The notes: a model not told the origin generated them from the sequence alone. A DNA stretch of 64,000 nucleotides from Chryseobacterium oleae (GCF_900115055.1 NZ_FOVD01000001.1:496001-560000); one strand, 5' to 3'; positions 17,842 to 26,801 are shown, counted from the stretch's first letter. Translations and numbers: made by a program.

Positions 17842-19261
17842 AAAAGAAGCCTTTTTTATAAAGTTCGTTAATTAATAAGTCCGATACTTGCGGTGGGATT
17901 GAAAGATGGACCGCCGCGTGCTGCCGGATATCAGCAAGTCTGGCCGGAGTTTCGGTTATATGCTTTACCAGATCGTACAGAGACGGATTGGTCGATTTTT
18001 CTATAATTTCCTTCTGATTAAAACGTCCTTTTATTTCGATACGATCTTGTAACACACTTACACCCAGCCAGGGATGAAAGCGGAGGATGTCGTTGTCCTG
18101 CAACTCCTCCTTAAAATATTGTACGCTCCATGCCTCCAGGATCATTTCCAGGGCAGCAGCATTTTCATAGATTGCCTCAGCAAATATGATATAGCCCAAA
18201 GGCCATTCATCTGATGCCGTTGTGGGGCTTATCAGCTGTACCTTTTTGCTTACCGCGTTAATCAGGAAACCAGTTACACAACAAATGCTGCCATTGGCAT
18301 ATTCTTCCGATCCGGCGTAGTCGGGGTTAAAACGATGCCAAGGCGCTTTGCGTAGCTTATCGTCTTGCTGGGATAGTATTTCCGGGCGTTCCAACGCTTT
18401 CTTTCTGAAATTGCCGGCATTACCATAAGCAAAGCTGGTATTCATATTGAGAGCCAGACATTCCACTTCAGCGAGCTCTTCGGCGCTAAATGCTTTATGG
18501 ACTTTACTCATAATACCCAGCGAGGTCAGGGAAAACCGGTTGAGCCAGCATCCATGATCTGCCGAAAGTTCGATAAAACGGCGTATGCGTTCTGTATCTT
18601 TATGAGCTACCGCCGTAGTGGTAGGCGGGAATACTCCGCATTCTTCATACACATCAAGGCAGAATTTTTCGTAATCAGGATTGTCAAAAGGTTCAGTGGC
18701 CCAGTAAAGAAATGTGGATTTCATGGCGTCACCAAGAAAAGAATGCATGGTATCGAGCAGCCCGAGCCACTCTTCGTGGTTGTCTTCGTAATTATAGTTT
18801 TCTTTAAAACTGTCCGGCGACAGAGCACAAAACCAACATCCTACAGAACATCCCTGTGATAACTCGACCGTCATGGAAGAGTGAATATTAGTATCGGTAA
18901 AGAAAGGCCCGAGATCGAATCGCTGGCGCGCGATCTGCCGGTTCCTCCAGGCAAGCATTCCACGATCCCTGGGCAGGTTTTCAGACAGATAAAATGACTG
19001 AATGAGATCTTGCTTGCTCTTCGATATTTCCCACATGGTTTGTACCGGTTGCGGCATCTCTGTTATCCGTTCATCGATCATGTATTTTATCTCATCAGAT
19101 GTGACCGGTATGGCGTGCTTTTTCAGTGTCTCAGTTGTATTGTCGATCAGGTCTTGTTTGAAATCCGGATCGGCGGACCAACGTTCAAAAAATCTCTTCA
19201 AACCTGCATAGCGATGCAGATTTTCATGATAGCTGTTTCTGTAACTCAGGCTCTTTTGCAT
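17831..19261 (-). CDS. Radical SAM RiPP epimerase, PoyD-like
   Basis: A 476-residue protein. Cys138, Cys142 and Cys145 in ELSQGCSVGCWFCALSP form the CxxxCxxC site for a 4Fe-4S cluster. A GxxxP-like segment and a TIM-barrel pattern follow (YWATEPFDNPDYEKF). The GCSVGCWFC form, the N-terminal helical region of about 130 residues and the link to a nitrile-hydratase-leader precursor fit the PoyD/OspD family, which converts L- to D-residues in proteusins. Epimerisation is inferred from the family and is not provable from the motif alone. The C-terminal half has four further Cys, including SICCVTGF. The gene ends inside the start of the dehydratase gene, suggesting translational coupling. Confidence 0.78.
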   Translation of the reverse strand: MQKSLSYRNSYHENLHRYAGLKRFFERWSADPDFKQDLIDNTTETLKKHAIPVTSDEIKYMIDERITEMPQPVQTMWEISKSKQDLIQSFYLSENLPRDRGMLAWRNRQIARQRFDLGPFFTDTNIHSSMTVELSQGCSVGCWFCALSPDSFKENYNYEDNHEEWLGLLDTMHSFLGDAMKSTFLYWATEPFDNPDYEKFCLDVYEECGVFPPTTTAVAHKDTERIRRFIELSADHGCWLNRFSLTSLGIMSKVHKAFSAEELAEVECLALNMNTSFAYGNAGNFRKKALERPEILSQQDDKLRKAPWHRFNPDYAGSEEYANGSICCVTGFLINAVSKKVQLISPTTASDEWPLGYIIFAEAIYENAAALEMILEAWSVQYFKEELQDNDILRFHPWLGVSVLQDRIEIKGRFNQKEIIEKSTNPSLYDLVKHITETPARLADIRQHAAVHLSIPPQVSDLLINELYKKGFFYGC

Positions 19262-19272
19262 GTCTTTTTAAT

Positions 19273-20700
19273 TTATAGATGGTTTCCTAAAATAAATTCT
19301 CCAACAGAACTCTCCTGCAGGACCGTTTTTTTCGTAAGCCTGCCGAGCGTCTCAATATTCCCGTTGCCTATCGCGCAGGCGCCCAGACCGAGGTCGGTAG
19401 CCACAAGGTATAAGGTCTGGAAAACCACGCCGACATTTTTAAGGATAGCGGCGTACGCCATATTTTCATACTTCCAGAACATACGTTCAAAATCGGCGGC
19501 GAAGGTAATAACGGCGGGAGGTAAGTGCTCACTACCGGTACAGGCTCTGGCATACCACATCATGGTATCGGTATCCTTATTTTTACGCTGCAGCAGGCAT
19601 AACTTATGCTCAAACGAATTGTATTGATAAAATCCGGGTTCGAGTCCTTCACATTCGTAAATGGTTATGTAAAAAATAAGTTCGTACATACTACCTCCCG
19701 AAGGGTAAGGCGCGCTTAATGTTTCTATTTCCCCGGTATCACCTGCCGCGTTGGCTACCTGGTAAGGGCGGCTCCCCTTGATGTGCAGGCACCGGTACAA
19801 CAGCTTACTCAGCAAATCGAGATCGAGCCCGTTAAAGGTGCGGGTAGAATGTCTTTGTCCCATACAGTGATCCAGTGACTGCGATATGTGCCTTTCTTCC
19901 GGATCCGGTACAGACAGATAAACTTCCGACAATGCCCCTGCTTCACCCCTGCCTGCCTTCTTGGGAGGAATACGGTTTATAAATCTATACGTCGCTCCCA
20001 GATTGTAATTATGTCTTCCGTACCGGGTGCGGGTATGAAACAGCAGGTCGTGAAAACTCCATAATTCCTCTGGGGATGGCGCGTTGACAACAGGCTCAAA
20101 TTCCAGGAAGTCGCCTGTATGGAGCAGGGTAACAAAAGCTTCAAGGGCAGATGCACTCATTTGCTGCTTCCGGCTTAATTCCCCAGTGGTAGTAAAAGCA
20201 GACAGTAGTGAAGTAAGCCCCAGAATACGATGATCATAGATAAGGATCCTGGCCTGGCCAAGCGCTGATTCCAATAAAAAATGGGCTCCTTCACGGCGGA
20301 TAAAGGCAAACTTTGAAAGCCGGAACCGTTGGGAGATCTGATCCGTACAAAAAACGGTGGCTCCAGTCATCTGTTCATAACTGCAAAAAACCGTACTGTC
20401 CTCCACTAATGTGTAAGCCAGGTAACCCGCTTTTTCCAGTCTGTCGAGGTGCAGGTTAAAATGGTTTAACCCATTATAGCCCTCTTGTTCGAAAGCAATA
20501 CTTCCCAGTTCTGTTTTTGTATATGTATTATTTTCCAGGAGCTTTAACGCAGTACAGGTAGAGGGACGGATATTTTCGATCATGAAAAAATTTCCCTGAT
20601 TACTAAATAGCAGACTATCTTGCCCTTTTACCTCGACCCGTGTGTTCTGTTTCAGTGAGAGCTTAAGCTGTGTGGACTTCTTTACTGTGTTATGTTCCAT
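19273..20700 (-). CDS. SagB-type FMN-dependent azoline dehydrogenase
   Basis: A 475-residue protein. The C-terminal half is a nitroreductase-fold SagB/ThcOx domain: MGQRHSTRTFNGLDLDLLSK (about residue 280), YPSGGSMYELIFYITI, LEPGFYQYNSFEHKL and the FMN-site region AILKNVGVVFQTLYLVATDL then GLGACAIG. Such enzymes oxidise thiazolines and oxazolines to thiazoles and oxazoles. The N-terminal 230 residues resemble the partner-binding extension of stand-alone SagB proteins. It lies 22 bases after the YcaO gene, so it should act on the heterocycles that enzyme makes. Confidence 0.87.
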   Translation of the reverse strand: MEHNTVKKSTQLKLSLKQNTRVEVKGQDSLLFSNQGNFFMIENIRPSTCTALKLLENNTYTKTELGSIAFEQEGYNGLNHFNLHLDRLEKAGYLAYTLVEDSTVFCSYEQMTGATVFCTDQISQRFRLSKFAFIRREGAHFLLESALGQARILIYDHRILGLTSLLSAFTTTGELSRKQQMSASALEAFVTLLHTGDFLEFEPVVNAPSPEELWSFHDLLFHTRTRYGRHNYNLGATYRFINRIPPKKAGRGEAGALSEVYLSVPDPEERHISQSLDHCMGQRHSTRTFNGLDLDLLSKLLYRCLHIKGSRPYQVANAAGDTGEIETLSAPYPSGGSMYELIFYITIYECEGLEPGFYQYNSFEHKLCLLQRKNKDTDTMMWYARACTGSEHLPPAVITFAADFERMFWKYENMAYAAILKNVGVVFQTLYLVATDLGLGACAIGNGNIETLGRLTKKTVLQESSVGEFILGNHL

Positions 20701-20722
20701 GGTTATCTGGATTAAAGGTTGA

Positions 20723-22963
20723 TTAAATAAAGATGGAAATCGGGTTCAGTTCCGACTCATTTAAAGGAGCCGGAAGCCAGCCCATTTTTACGGGCACATC
20801 GTATATACGGCCACCGGCATACCTTGCCCAGAAGTGACGTAAGCCCGGCACCACAACCTTTACCACATGCAAGCCGATGTCTGGCCTGGTTTGATCAAGG
20901 ATGTGCATATCGAGTCCCATCTTTTTCACAACCTCAACACAATATTCAAGGTCATTTTTTATATCTGTAAACCGGGGAACGGCAAAGCTATCCGCAGTGC
21001 TTTTCGGTCGTCGCGTATCGGGTGAAAGATAAGGCTGGTTTTCCAGGTTTGCCGTTTGCCACCAATGTACGGTTTCCGGATCGTCGTACCGGTATTGGCC
21101 CGGTGGCAGGCTTTCATCCATAGAGGGCATCATTTGGTTCAGCTCGGTGAGCGCCCGTCGCAATGCTATGCTTGGGTCAAGGTGCGCAGCAGGGGCAAAT
21201 ACAATGTCCTGGCAAGTGGTACGGTCGTTGCGGGCAGAGATGGCAATAAACGCAGGAATACCGCTGTCTCCGGTGAGGTCTAGCACCCACATATCCCTGT
21301 TTCTGCTTTTGTGATAGGCCTTAAGTTTAAGTGCATAGTCATCGTTAAAGCTTTCCAGATCAAGTTCCGGCATCTTCAGCTTGTTATACCACCATATCGC
21401 TACACTATCCCTTTCTATAAGTTCCATGAAGCCTTGTAGCACCGCTTCTTCGAGTGTATTTCCTGCAGCACATCCGTTAGAATCCGGTGCGCAGAAGAAA
21501 TGTTCACCACCGTTGTCCGGGTGGCTGTAATAGCAATAAGCAGCAGGCAGATAGACAACTTCATTTCTTGTAACGGACCATAGCGGGCTCCATTCGATAA
21601 GAGCATTTTCATCCAGAGGCAGTGGCACTACGTTAAAGAAGCTTTCGCGGGCATTCCACAACTCCATATCTGCTATTTGCTTTTTACTGAAAAGCATACA
21701 GTCATTGGGATGGATAGCCTTATCGCCAAGGGCTTTAAAACTGGTGAGATGGCGTGGCTCGTCTCCCCTGTAAACGCCTGAGTAACGTTCAATGGCTTCG
21801 CCGATTGCACTTACTTTGGCTTGAATCTCTGTAACGCCTTTGCCGCAACTGTTGCTTCGCAGGTTCTTTCGCAACGATTGCAGGTTATTGGTCTTTATCG
21901 CCATATTTTGACCGGAAATGAATACATGTTGAAGTACATCATCTCCGTTTGTAATACGTTCCAGTTTATTGACAATACCGGTTATCGGACTGATGAGGTG
22001 TTTAAAACGGTTATAGGTTTCTTCAGCGGTTACGGACCGGTGACCTCCGTCTATAAAGCTTTTCGGGCTTGATTGAAATTGAATATTTTCGGGTATCCTG
22101 TCTGTATCGGGTGTGCCGCATACTCTACATTGCGGCCTCCGCACAACTACGTGTTTATTGGTTTCCAGTGTTCCGTAGTGAATCGTCACCATTTTATTTT
22201 CCAATTGCTCGTTATGCCCCAGCACGATAAATTTCAAAAGCTCAGTCAATGCTGTGCTGAGACTTGTATCGATCGTTGAGGGTAAACTGCTGGCTGCGAC
22301 GAGAGGGGTATTAATTTTACCAGTTTCTTTCAGGTAGACTTCTACGTCCCGGTTGGCTATAAGGCGTTGTATCAAACAGTCAAAACATGCGGTCTTGCCA
22401 GGTCTGAATATGGGTCCAAGCCAGATTTCTATCCCATTGGGTTTACAAATCAGGAAAGGAATGTTTTGATACCATAATTCTCTGGCCTTTTCAAGAACGC
22501 CGTCCTGGAGGTAGTCATCCGTTAAGATTACGGCAAGGTTTTCCGCCTCCCCGACAACAGGAAGCCCTCCGGCATTCATCTGTCGGATAAAATTGCTGCT
22601 TTCGGCGGTACCATAAGTATAGATGCGGACGCGCGCCTGCTCCTTATTTTTCTGTACCACAGTTGCTTCTACACCGAGAGAACTCCAAAATGCAGATTCG
22701 GAAACGCTTAGTTTGTGCTTGGTTTCAAAAATATATTTTTTCTCTTTCAGTACGGACAGTACATACAAAACCTGCTGTGCATCAACCACACCATCGAGAT
22801 GCTGAATAATGTCGTCCACACTTTTGACACCGTCCAGGTACCTTGCCACCTGGATAAGCGACTTGCCGGTCAGTAATTGCTGGCCGAATTCCGAACTGAG
22901 AATAAGCTTGTCGTCTTCTACCACTATCGGGTGTATATGATCTTTAAATTTCGGGATACGCAT
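20723..22963 (-). CDS. Fused ThiF-like/YcaO cyclodehydratase
   Basis: A 746-residue fusion. Residues 1-300 are the leader-binding, E1-like partner half. They contain the pairs CFDC (in GKTACFDCLIQRL) and CRVC (in PQCRVCGTP), a likely structural zinc site. Residues 330-746 are YcaO. ATP/Mg-binding segments are EIQAKVSAIGEAIERYSGVY (about 388), GNTLEEAVLQGFMELIERD (about 500) and ALRRALTELNQMM. It catalyses ATP-dependent backbone cyclodehydration of Cys (and Ser/Thr) to azolines. The C-terminus is not Pro-rich, unlike some YcaO enzymes. It follows the precursor gene after 214 bases that contain a hairpin. Confidence 0.9.
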   Translation of the reverse strand: MRIPKFKDHIHPIVVEDDKLILSSEFGQQLLTGKSLIQVARYLDGVKSVDDIIQHLDGVVDAQQVLYVLSVLKEKKYIFETKHKLSVSESAFWSSLGVEATVVQKNKEQARVRIYTYGTAESSNFIRQMNAGGLPVVGEAENLAVILTDDYLQDGVLEKARELWYQNIPFLICKPNGIEIWLGPIFRPGKTACFDCLIQRLIANRDVEVYLKETGKINTPLVAASSLPSTIDTSLSTALTELLKFIVLGHNEQLENKMVTIHYGTLETNKHVVVRRPQCRVCGTPDTDRIPENIQFQSSPKSFIDGGHRSVTAEETYNRFKHLISPITGIVNKLERITNGDDVLQHVFISGQNMAIKTNNLQSLRKNLRSNSCGKGVTEIQAKVSAIGEAIERYSGVYRGDEPRHLTSFKALGDKAIHPNDCMLFSKKQIADMELWNARESFFNVVPLPLDENALIEWSPLWSVTRNEVVYLPAAYCYYSHPDNGGEHFFCAPDSNGCAAGNTLEEAVLQGFMELIERDSVAIWWYNKLKMPELDLESFNDDYALKLKAYHKSRNRDMWVLDLTGDSGIPAFIAISARNDRTTCQDIVFAPAAHLDPSIALRRALTELNQMMPSMDESLPPGQYRYDDPETVHWWQTANLENQPYLSPDTRRPKSTADSFAVPRFTDIKNDLEYCVEVVKKMGLDMHILDQTRPDIGLHVVKVVVPGLRHFWARYAGGRIYDVPVKMGWLPAPLNESELNPISIFI

Positions 22964-23069
22964 GTTGATCTCTTTTATCAGGATAAACGATTTTTCGGGA
23001 AATGGGAGGATAACTAAAATAGCCTTATGTCTATCAGTAGTCCAGCCCGGTCATTAGGGGTGAATCCGC

Positions 23070-23102
23070 TATAACGGGAACCGGATCCCGGTCCCCGCTA
23101 TA
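23070..23102 (-). promoter_or_regulatory. Intercistronic hairpin between precursor and maturation genes
   Basis: In the minus-strand transcript TATAGCGGGGACCGG and CCGGTTCCCGTTATA form a 15-bp stem with a three-base loop. The only non-Watson-Crick positions are two G-U pairs; in the opposite transcript these would be A-C mismatches, so selection appears to act on the minus-strand RNA. No U-tract follows, so it is not a standard terminator. Likely roles are RNA stabilisation or processing, or partial attenuation giving more precursor than enzymes. Confidence 0.65.
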
Positions 23103-23177
23103 CCAGATCTTTTGGAATAAGCTTATCTAAACCGGCTCATTGATTTTTGCACGGAATGATGTTTATTCAAAAATGTT

Positions 23178-23531
23178 TTAGCTGCAAGAATTTGTAGATG
23201 CGCTAGATACGCAACTTACACAAGATGGTACAGTAACACATGTACTTGATGTGCTTTGGCAGCTGGCTGCAGCAGCCGTTGCAAGGGATTCATCTTTAAT
23301 TTCTTCGTTAACCTGTGGTAAAAGCAGGTAAACATCTGTACTGGTGCTGTTAGGGATTTCAGAATTCGCAGGGGAACCTACGATAACGTGAATTTTCATA
23401 CCCTCGGGGATTTCCATACCCGCGTCAGAAAGTACTCCGTTCGGGTTGTTTACATACTCGCGTGCAAAATCAGGGTTTGCCTGTGCCTTTGCTGTCACTT
23501 CGCTGATGACTCTTACTGCTTGGTTTTCCAT
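23178..23531 (-). CDS. Nitrile-hydratase-leader (proteusin-type) RiPP precursor
   Basis: A 117-residue peptide. Residues 1-80 resemble the alpha subunit of nitrile hydratase: NPDFAREYVNNPNGVLSDAG, then IPEGMKIHVIVGSP and VYLLLPQ. This is the long-leader family called NHLP. The leader ends in ESLATAAAA and the presumed core is residues 90-117, starting SCQSTSSTC. The core has five Cys (91, 98, 104, 107, 116), eleven Ser and four Thr in 28 residues, so 20 of 28 can be modified. Azoles, dehydro-residues, D-residues and methyl groups are all expected from its neighbours. Cleavage after the Ala run is inferred. It is the first gene of the operon. Confidence 0.9.
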   Translation of the reverse strand: MENQAVRVISEVTAKAQANPDFAREYVNNPNGVLSDAGMEIPEGMKIHVIVGSPANSEIPNSTSTDVYLLLPQVNEEIKDESLATAAAASCQSTSSTCVTVPSCVSCVSSASTNSCS

Positions 23532-23574
23532 TGTTTTAATTTTTTAGTTAGAAAGTTTGTGATTGTGAAATTCC

Positions 23575-23600
23575 ACGTATTAAAGGTACCTGGAATACGT
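23575..23600. promoter_or_regulatory. Symmetric palindrome upstream of RiPP precursor (candidate operator)
   Basis: A 26-base dyad 43 bases before the precursor start: ACGTATT, two unmatched bases, AGGTACCT, two unmatched bases, AATACGT. Twenty-two of 26 positions are symmetric around a central GGTACC. This fits a dimeric regulator. No regulator gene lies in the cluster; the AraC-type gene at 24066 reads away from it. On the minus strand a TACCTTTA near the centre could be a weak -7 box, so the site may overlap the promoter. Confidence 0.55.
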
Positions 23601-24065
23601 AGATAGACATTATGTAGAAATACTGGTTTTATACAATGGGTATTTATACTGTAAATATCACCTGTTTAGGAATTATTGTATTTATATAAAGGATTTTTCC
23701 TTACCTAATGGCAAATCAGGAGCTTTTACAAATCTGGAAGAGGGCAAAAGCAAGTGTTCATTCTGCGCAGCTTTCCCTCAGCTATGCAAGCAATACTCTA
23801 TGAAATTTTAGTCTCAAAGAAAATTACTTGATAAAATTTATTTATTACAAGTCCGAGATTTCGGATTAAGTGTAAAATTTGGAAAGATTTTTCCACTTTT
23901 CTTTTTGGATGTTCTACCTTTCCTCTCCAGCGAATTACTTTAACTATTTTAAAATAAATCAATTGCATAATATTGGCTAGGAATATTTTTAATATTTGGA
24001 TAAAATCATTTATACTTTTTTAAGCTTTCCTATTTAAATATTAAATTGCACCTACTTAAAAAACC
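23601..24065. other. Intergenic region between RiPP precursor and AraC-type gene
   Basis: No gene or RNA is visible in these 465 bases. The part above about 23800 returns to the AT-rich composition of the host. The left boundary of the transferred segment may therefore lie here. No copy of the tRNA-Arg 3' end was found. Confidence 0.5.
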
Positions 24066-25202
24066 ATGGACAAATACAGCTTTTTGGAAATAGCAGCATT
24101 TACAGGAATATTTTTGGTGCTGTTTCTTGCCTTATTTTTATTGACTGTAAAAACGAAGCACAAACTTGCCAATTGGCTTCTTGCTTTTTTTCTTTTTACA
24201 AATGCCGTAGATGCTTGTAAATTTTTGATGCGTGATTTCCCCGTTAATTTCATCAACCTCGAGGCTTTTCGTTGGAGCATTAACTATTTGGTTCCAGCAT
24301 CGTTCTATTTCTATGTATTGTCCGTTTGTTTTTCCAAATTTCGATTACAACCGAAACATTTATGGCATACCATTCCGTTTATTGCTTTCAATTTGTATAT
24401 GACGTATGGGATTTATATTGAAGACAGAGCTTCTAAAGTGAGTTTCATCAACGCTTTGAGCGAATCACCTATCATGCAATTTTTTCATATTCTTTTCGAG
24501 GTTTTATTTCAAGTTTATTTTATTGCTTCATTTTTGGTGATCAGAAAGTCTAAAACCGTCTATCTCGAGAATTATACAAATCCAAATATTTCAATCCTAA
24601 ATGCACTTTACAAAATAACAATTCTATATTATGTCTTACATTTTTTAGTCCTTATAAGATGGTTGGTTACTTTTTTCTTTGGTTCAGGTGAGATCAGAGC
24701 ATGGATTGTAACCCTTGATGGCTTTGCTTTTTTCTTTTGTACGTGTTGGTATCTATTTGTTGCGTTAAACAAACCTGAATTTTTCAGAGGAGTCAATTCT
24801 CAATTGAAACCTATCGTAAATATGGTTCCGAAACAAAAATCTTCTCCTGCAGTGGATGACGAAAAAAATAAGCAAATCCTAGCTTTAAAAGAATTTATGA
24901 TTGAAAAAGAACCTTATCTCGATTCTTCATTAACGATTCAGGATTTGGCAGAACAATTAAAAATGCCAGTAAAAGATTTGTCGGCTTTGATTAATCTGTA
25001 TATGAACAAGCATTTTTTTGATTTCATTAATGAATACCGGATCGAAAAAGCAAAGGAAGTATTGAAAGATCCTCTGCAAAAAGAACTCACTATTTTAGAA
25101 ATTCTTTACCAAGTTGGTTTCAATTCCAAATCGTCGTTCAGTACTTCTTTTAAAAAATATACCGGAACAACGCCAACAGATTTCAGAAAAAATCCAAATT
25201 AA
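24066..25202 (+). CDS. Membrane-bound AraC-family transcriptional regulator (module 1)
   Basis: A 378-residue protein. The N-terminal 235 residues contain about seven membrane segments. The C-terminus is an AraC-type double helix-turn-helix: IQDLAEQLKMPVKDLSALIN, FFDFINEYRIEKAKEVL and ILYQVGFNSKSSFSTSFKKY, ending GTTPTDFR. It is closely similar in layout and wording to the regulator at 37325. Both are followed by a serine hydrolase gene, so I infer that it controls the hydrolases at 25305 and 26807 in response to a membrane signal, and not the divergent RiPP operon. Confidence 0.88.
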   Translation: MDKYSFLEIAAFTGIFLVLFLALFLLTVKTKHKLANWLLAFFLFTNAVDACKFLMRDFPVNFINLEAFRWSINYLVPASFYFYVLSVCFSKFRLQPKHLWHTIPFIAFNLYMTYGIYIEDRASKVSFINALSESPIMQFFHILFEVLFQVYFIASFLVIRKSKTVYLENYTNPNISILNALYKITILYYVLHFLVLIRWLVTFFFGSGEIRAWIVTLDGFAFFFCTCWYLFVALNKPEFFRGVNSQLKPIVNMVPKQKSSPAVDDEKNKQILALKEFMIEKEPYLDSSLTIQDLAEQLKMPVKDLSALINLYMNKHFFDFINEYRIEKAKEVLKDPLQKELTILEILYQVGFNSKSSFSTSFKKYTGTTPTDFRKNPN

Positions 25203-25304
25203 TCCATTCTTTTTCTAAGAAATGGGTTCGACTTTTTTTTAGTCGGTCGCGTACTGAGGCATTTTAAAGCATCTTTGCAGCAAATTATAAAATCAGAATC
25301 GATA

Positions 25305-26801
25305 ATGAAAAATTTCCTGCTTGCATTTCTCGTGCTTTTATCTTTGAATACTTTTGCACAAAAATTCATATCCAGTTCAAATAAAGAAAAAGCAAAAAAA
25401 ATCGATTTGATTATTGGCAAATATCACGACTACAATCTTTTTAACGGAAGTGCTTTGGTTGTTCAAAACGGCGAAATTATCTTGCAAAAAAATTACGGAA
25501 AAGCCGATATGGGTTGGAGTATCGGGGCGACTTCTGATACCAAATTCAGAATTGGTTCAGTAACGAAGCAGTTTACTGCAATGCTGATTATGCAGTTAAA
25601 ACAAGAAGGAAAAATCAAGCTGGATGACAAAATAAGTGATTATCTTCCTTGGTTTAGCAAAACGGCAGGAAGCAAAATTACCATTCATCAATTGCTGACA
25701 CATACTTCTGGCTTGCCAAATTACACGGATTTCCCTGATTTTAAAACTAAAATGGTTTTCGAAAATTTGTCTGGGAAAGATTTTGCTGTCAAATATTTCA
25801 AAGATAATTTAGGATTTGAGCCAGGAACAAAGCATAATTACTGCAATACGGGCTATTATCTATTAGGATTAATTATTGAGGAAATTACCGGGAAACCTTA
25901 TGAAAAAGTTCTCAAGGAAAAAATATTTGATGTCATTGGAATGAAAAATACAGGGATTGAAGATTCAAAACAAATCATTTCAAATTATGCTCAAGGCTAT
26001 GATTTTGATTACGATGGTTATCAAAAAACAGATTACATAAATATCAAGGCTGCCGTGTTTTCTGCTGGCGGAATGTACAGCACAGCAAATGATATGCGAA
26101 AATGGGACGATGCTTTATACACGAATACTTTGCTGAATGACGAGAATAAAAAAATATATTTCACGCCCAATTTAAGTGATTACGCTTACGGTTTGGTTGT
26201 TCAGAGACATCAGAATTTTTCAGGTTCGGGAAAAGATATTACAACAATGGCACATAGTGGCGGAATCAATGGTTTTTCCTGTAATATTGCCAGAATTCCG
26301 GAAGACAAAATATATGTGATCTTGCTTGATAACACCAGAGCAGGAAAAAGAGGCGGGCAATTGGAAGCCGTTATCGATGATGTCTTCGGAGTTCTCTACA
26401 ATGCTAAAGTTGATTTGCCTAAGCCATTAATTATCTTCGAAGTTTATAAAAAAATGAAAGCAGAATCAGTAGAAAAAGGAATTGTTTATTTGAAAGAACT
26501 GAAAAAAAACAAACTCGATTCTTATAATTTTACTGGTTTTGAAAATGAATTGAATAGATTAACGTACAAGTTTTTGGGTGAAGGAAAACCTGATGATGCC
26601 TTAAAAATTATTGATTATGCAATTTCAGAATTTCCAAACTCGTCCAATATTTATGATACACGTGGCGAGATTTATTTCATTAAAAAAGATTATCATGCTT
26701 CTAAAAAGGATTATCAGAAAACGTTGGAACTGAATCCTACTAATGATAATGCTAAAGAAATGCTTTCAAAAATCAATCAAATTCTATCTTCTAAAAATTA
26801 A
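25305..26801 (+). CDS. Serine hydrolase, class C beta-lactamase/PBP-like, with C-terminal TPR
   Basis: About 498 residues from the ATG at 25305. The ATG at 25275 would place ten extra residues before a signal peptide that ends NTFAQ. The penicillin-binding motifs are SVTK (Ser85-Lys88), YCN in HNYCNTGYYLLG, and HSG in MAHSGGINGF in place of KTG. The C-terminal 100 residues form tetratricopeptide-like helices (DDALKIIDYAISEFPNSS). Exported; the substrate is unknown and may be D-amino-acid peptides or esters. The upstream AGCATCTTTGCA segment resembles that before the paralogue at 38599. Confidence 0.87.
   Translation: MKNFLLAFLVLLSLNTFAQKFISSSNKEKAKKIDLIIGKYHDYNLFNGSALVVQNGEIILQKNYGKADMGWSIGATSDTKFRIGSVTKQFTAMLIMQLKQEGKIKLDDKISDYLPWFSKTAGSKITIHQLLTHTSGLPNYTDFPDFKTKMVFENLSGKDFAVKYFKDNLGFEPGTKHNYCNTGYYLLGLIIEEITGKPYEKVLKEKIFDVIGMKNTGIEDSKQIISNYAQGYDFDYDGYQKTDYINIKAAVFSAGGMYSTANDMRKWDDALYTNTLLNDENKKIYFTPNLSDYAYGLVVQRHQNFSGSGKDITTMAHSGGINGFSCNIARIPEDKIYVILLDNTRAGKRGGQLEAVIDDVFGVLYNAKVDLPKPLIIFEVYKKMKAESVEKGIVYLKELKKNKLDSYNFTGFENELNRLTYKFLGEGKPDDALKIIDYAISEFPNSSNIYDTRGEIYFIKKDYHASKKDYQKTLELNPTNDNAKEMLSKINQILSSKN

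Noticed and set aside
11569..24065. Direct repeat of the tRNA-Arg 3' end flanking the RiPP island
   Set aside because: I looked for the T-arm and acceptor sequence between 23532 and 24065 and did not find it. Integrase-mediated insertion at the tRNA is therefore unproven.
24066..25202. AraC-type gene as the RiPP cluster regulator
   Set aside because: It is divergent from the precursor, but its paralogue at 37325 is tied to serine hydrolases and its base composition is that of the host. The hydrolase link is stronger.
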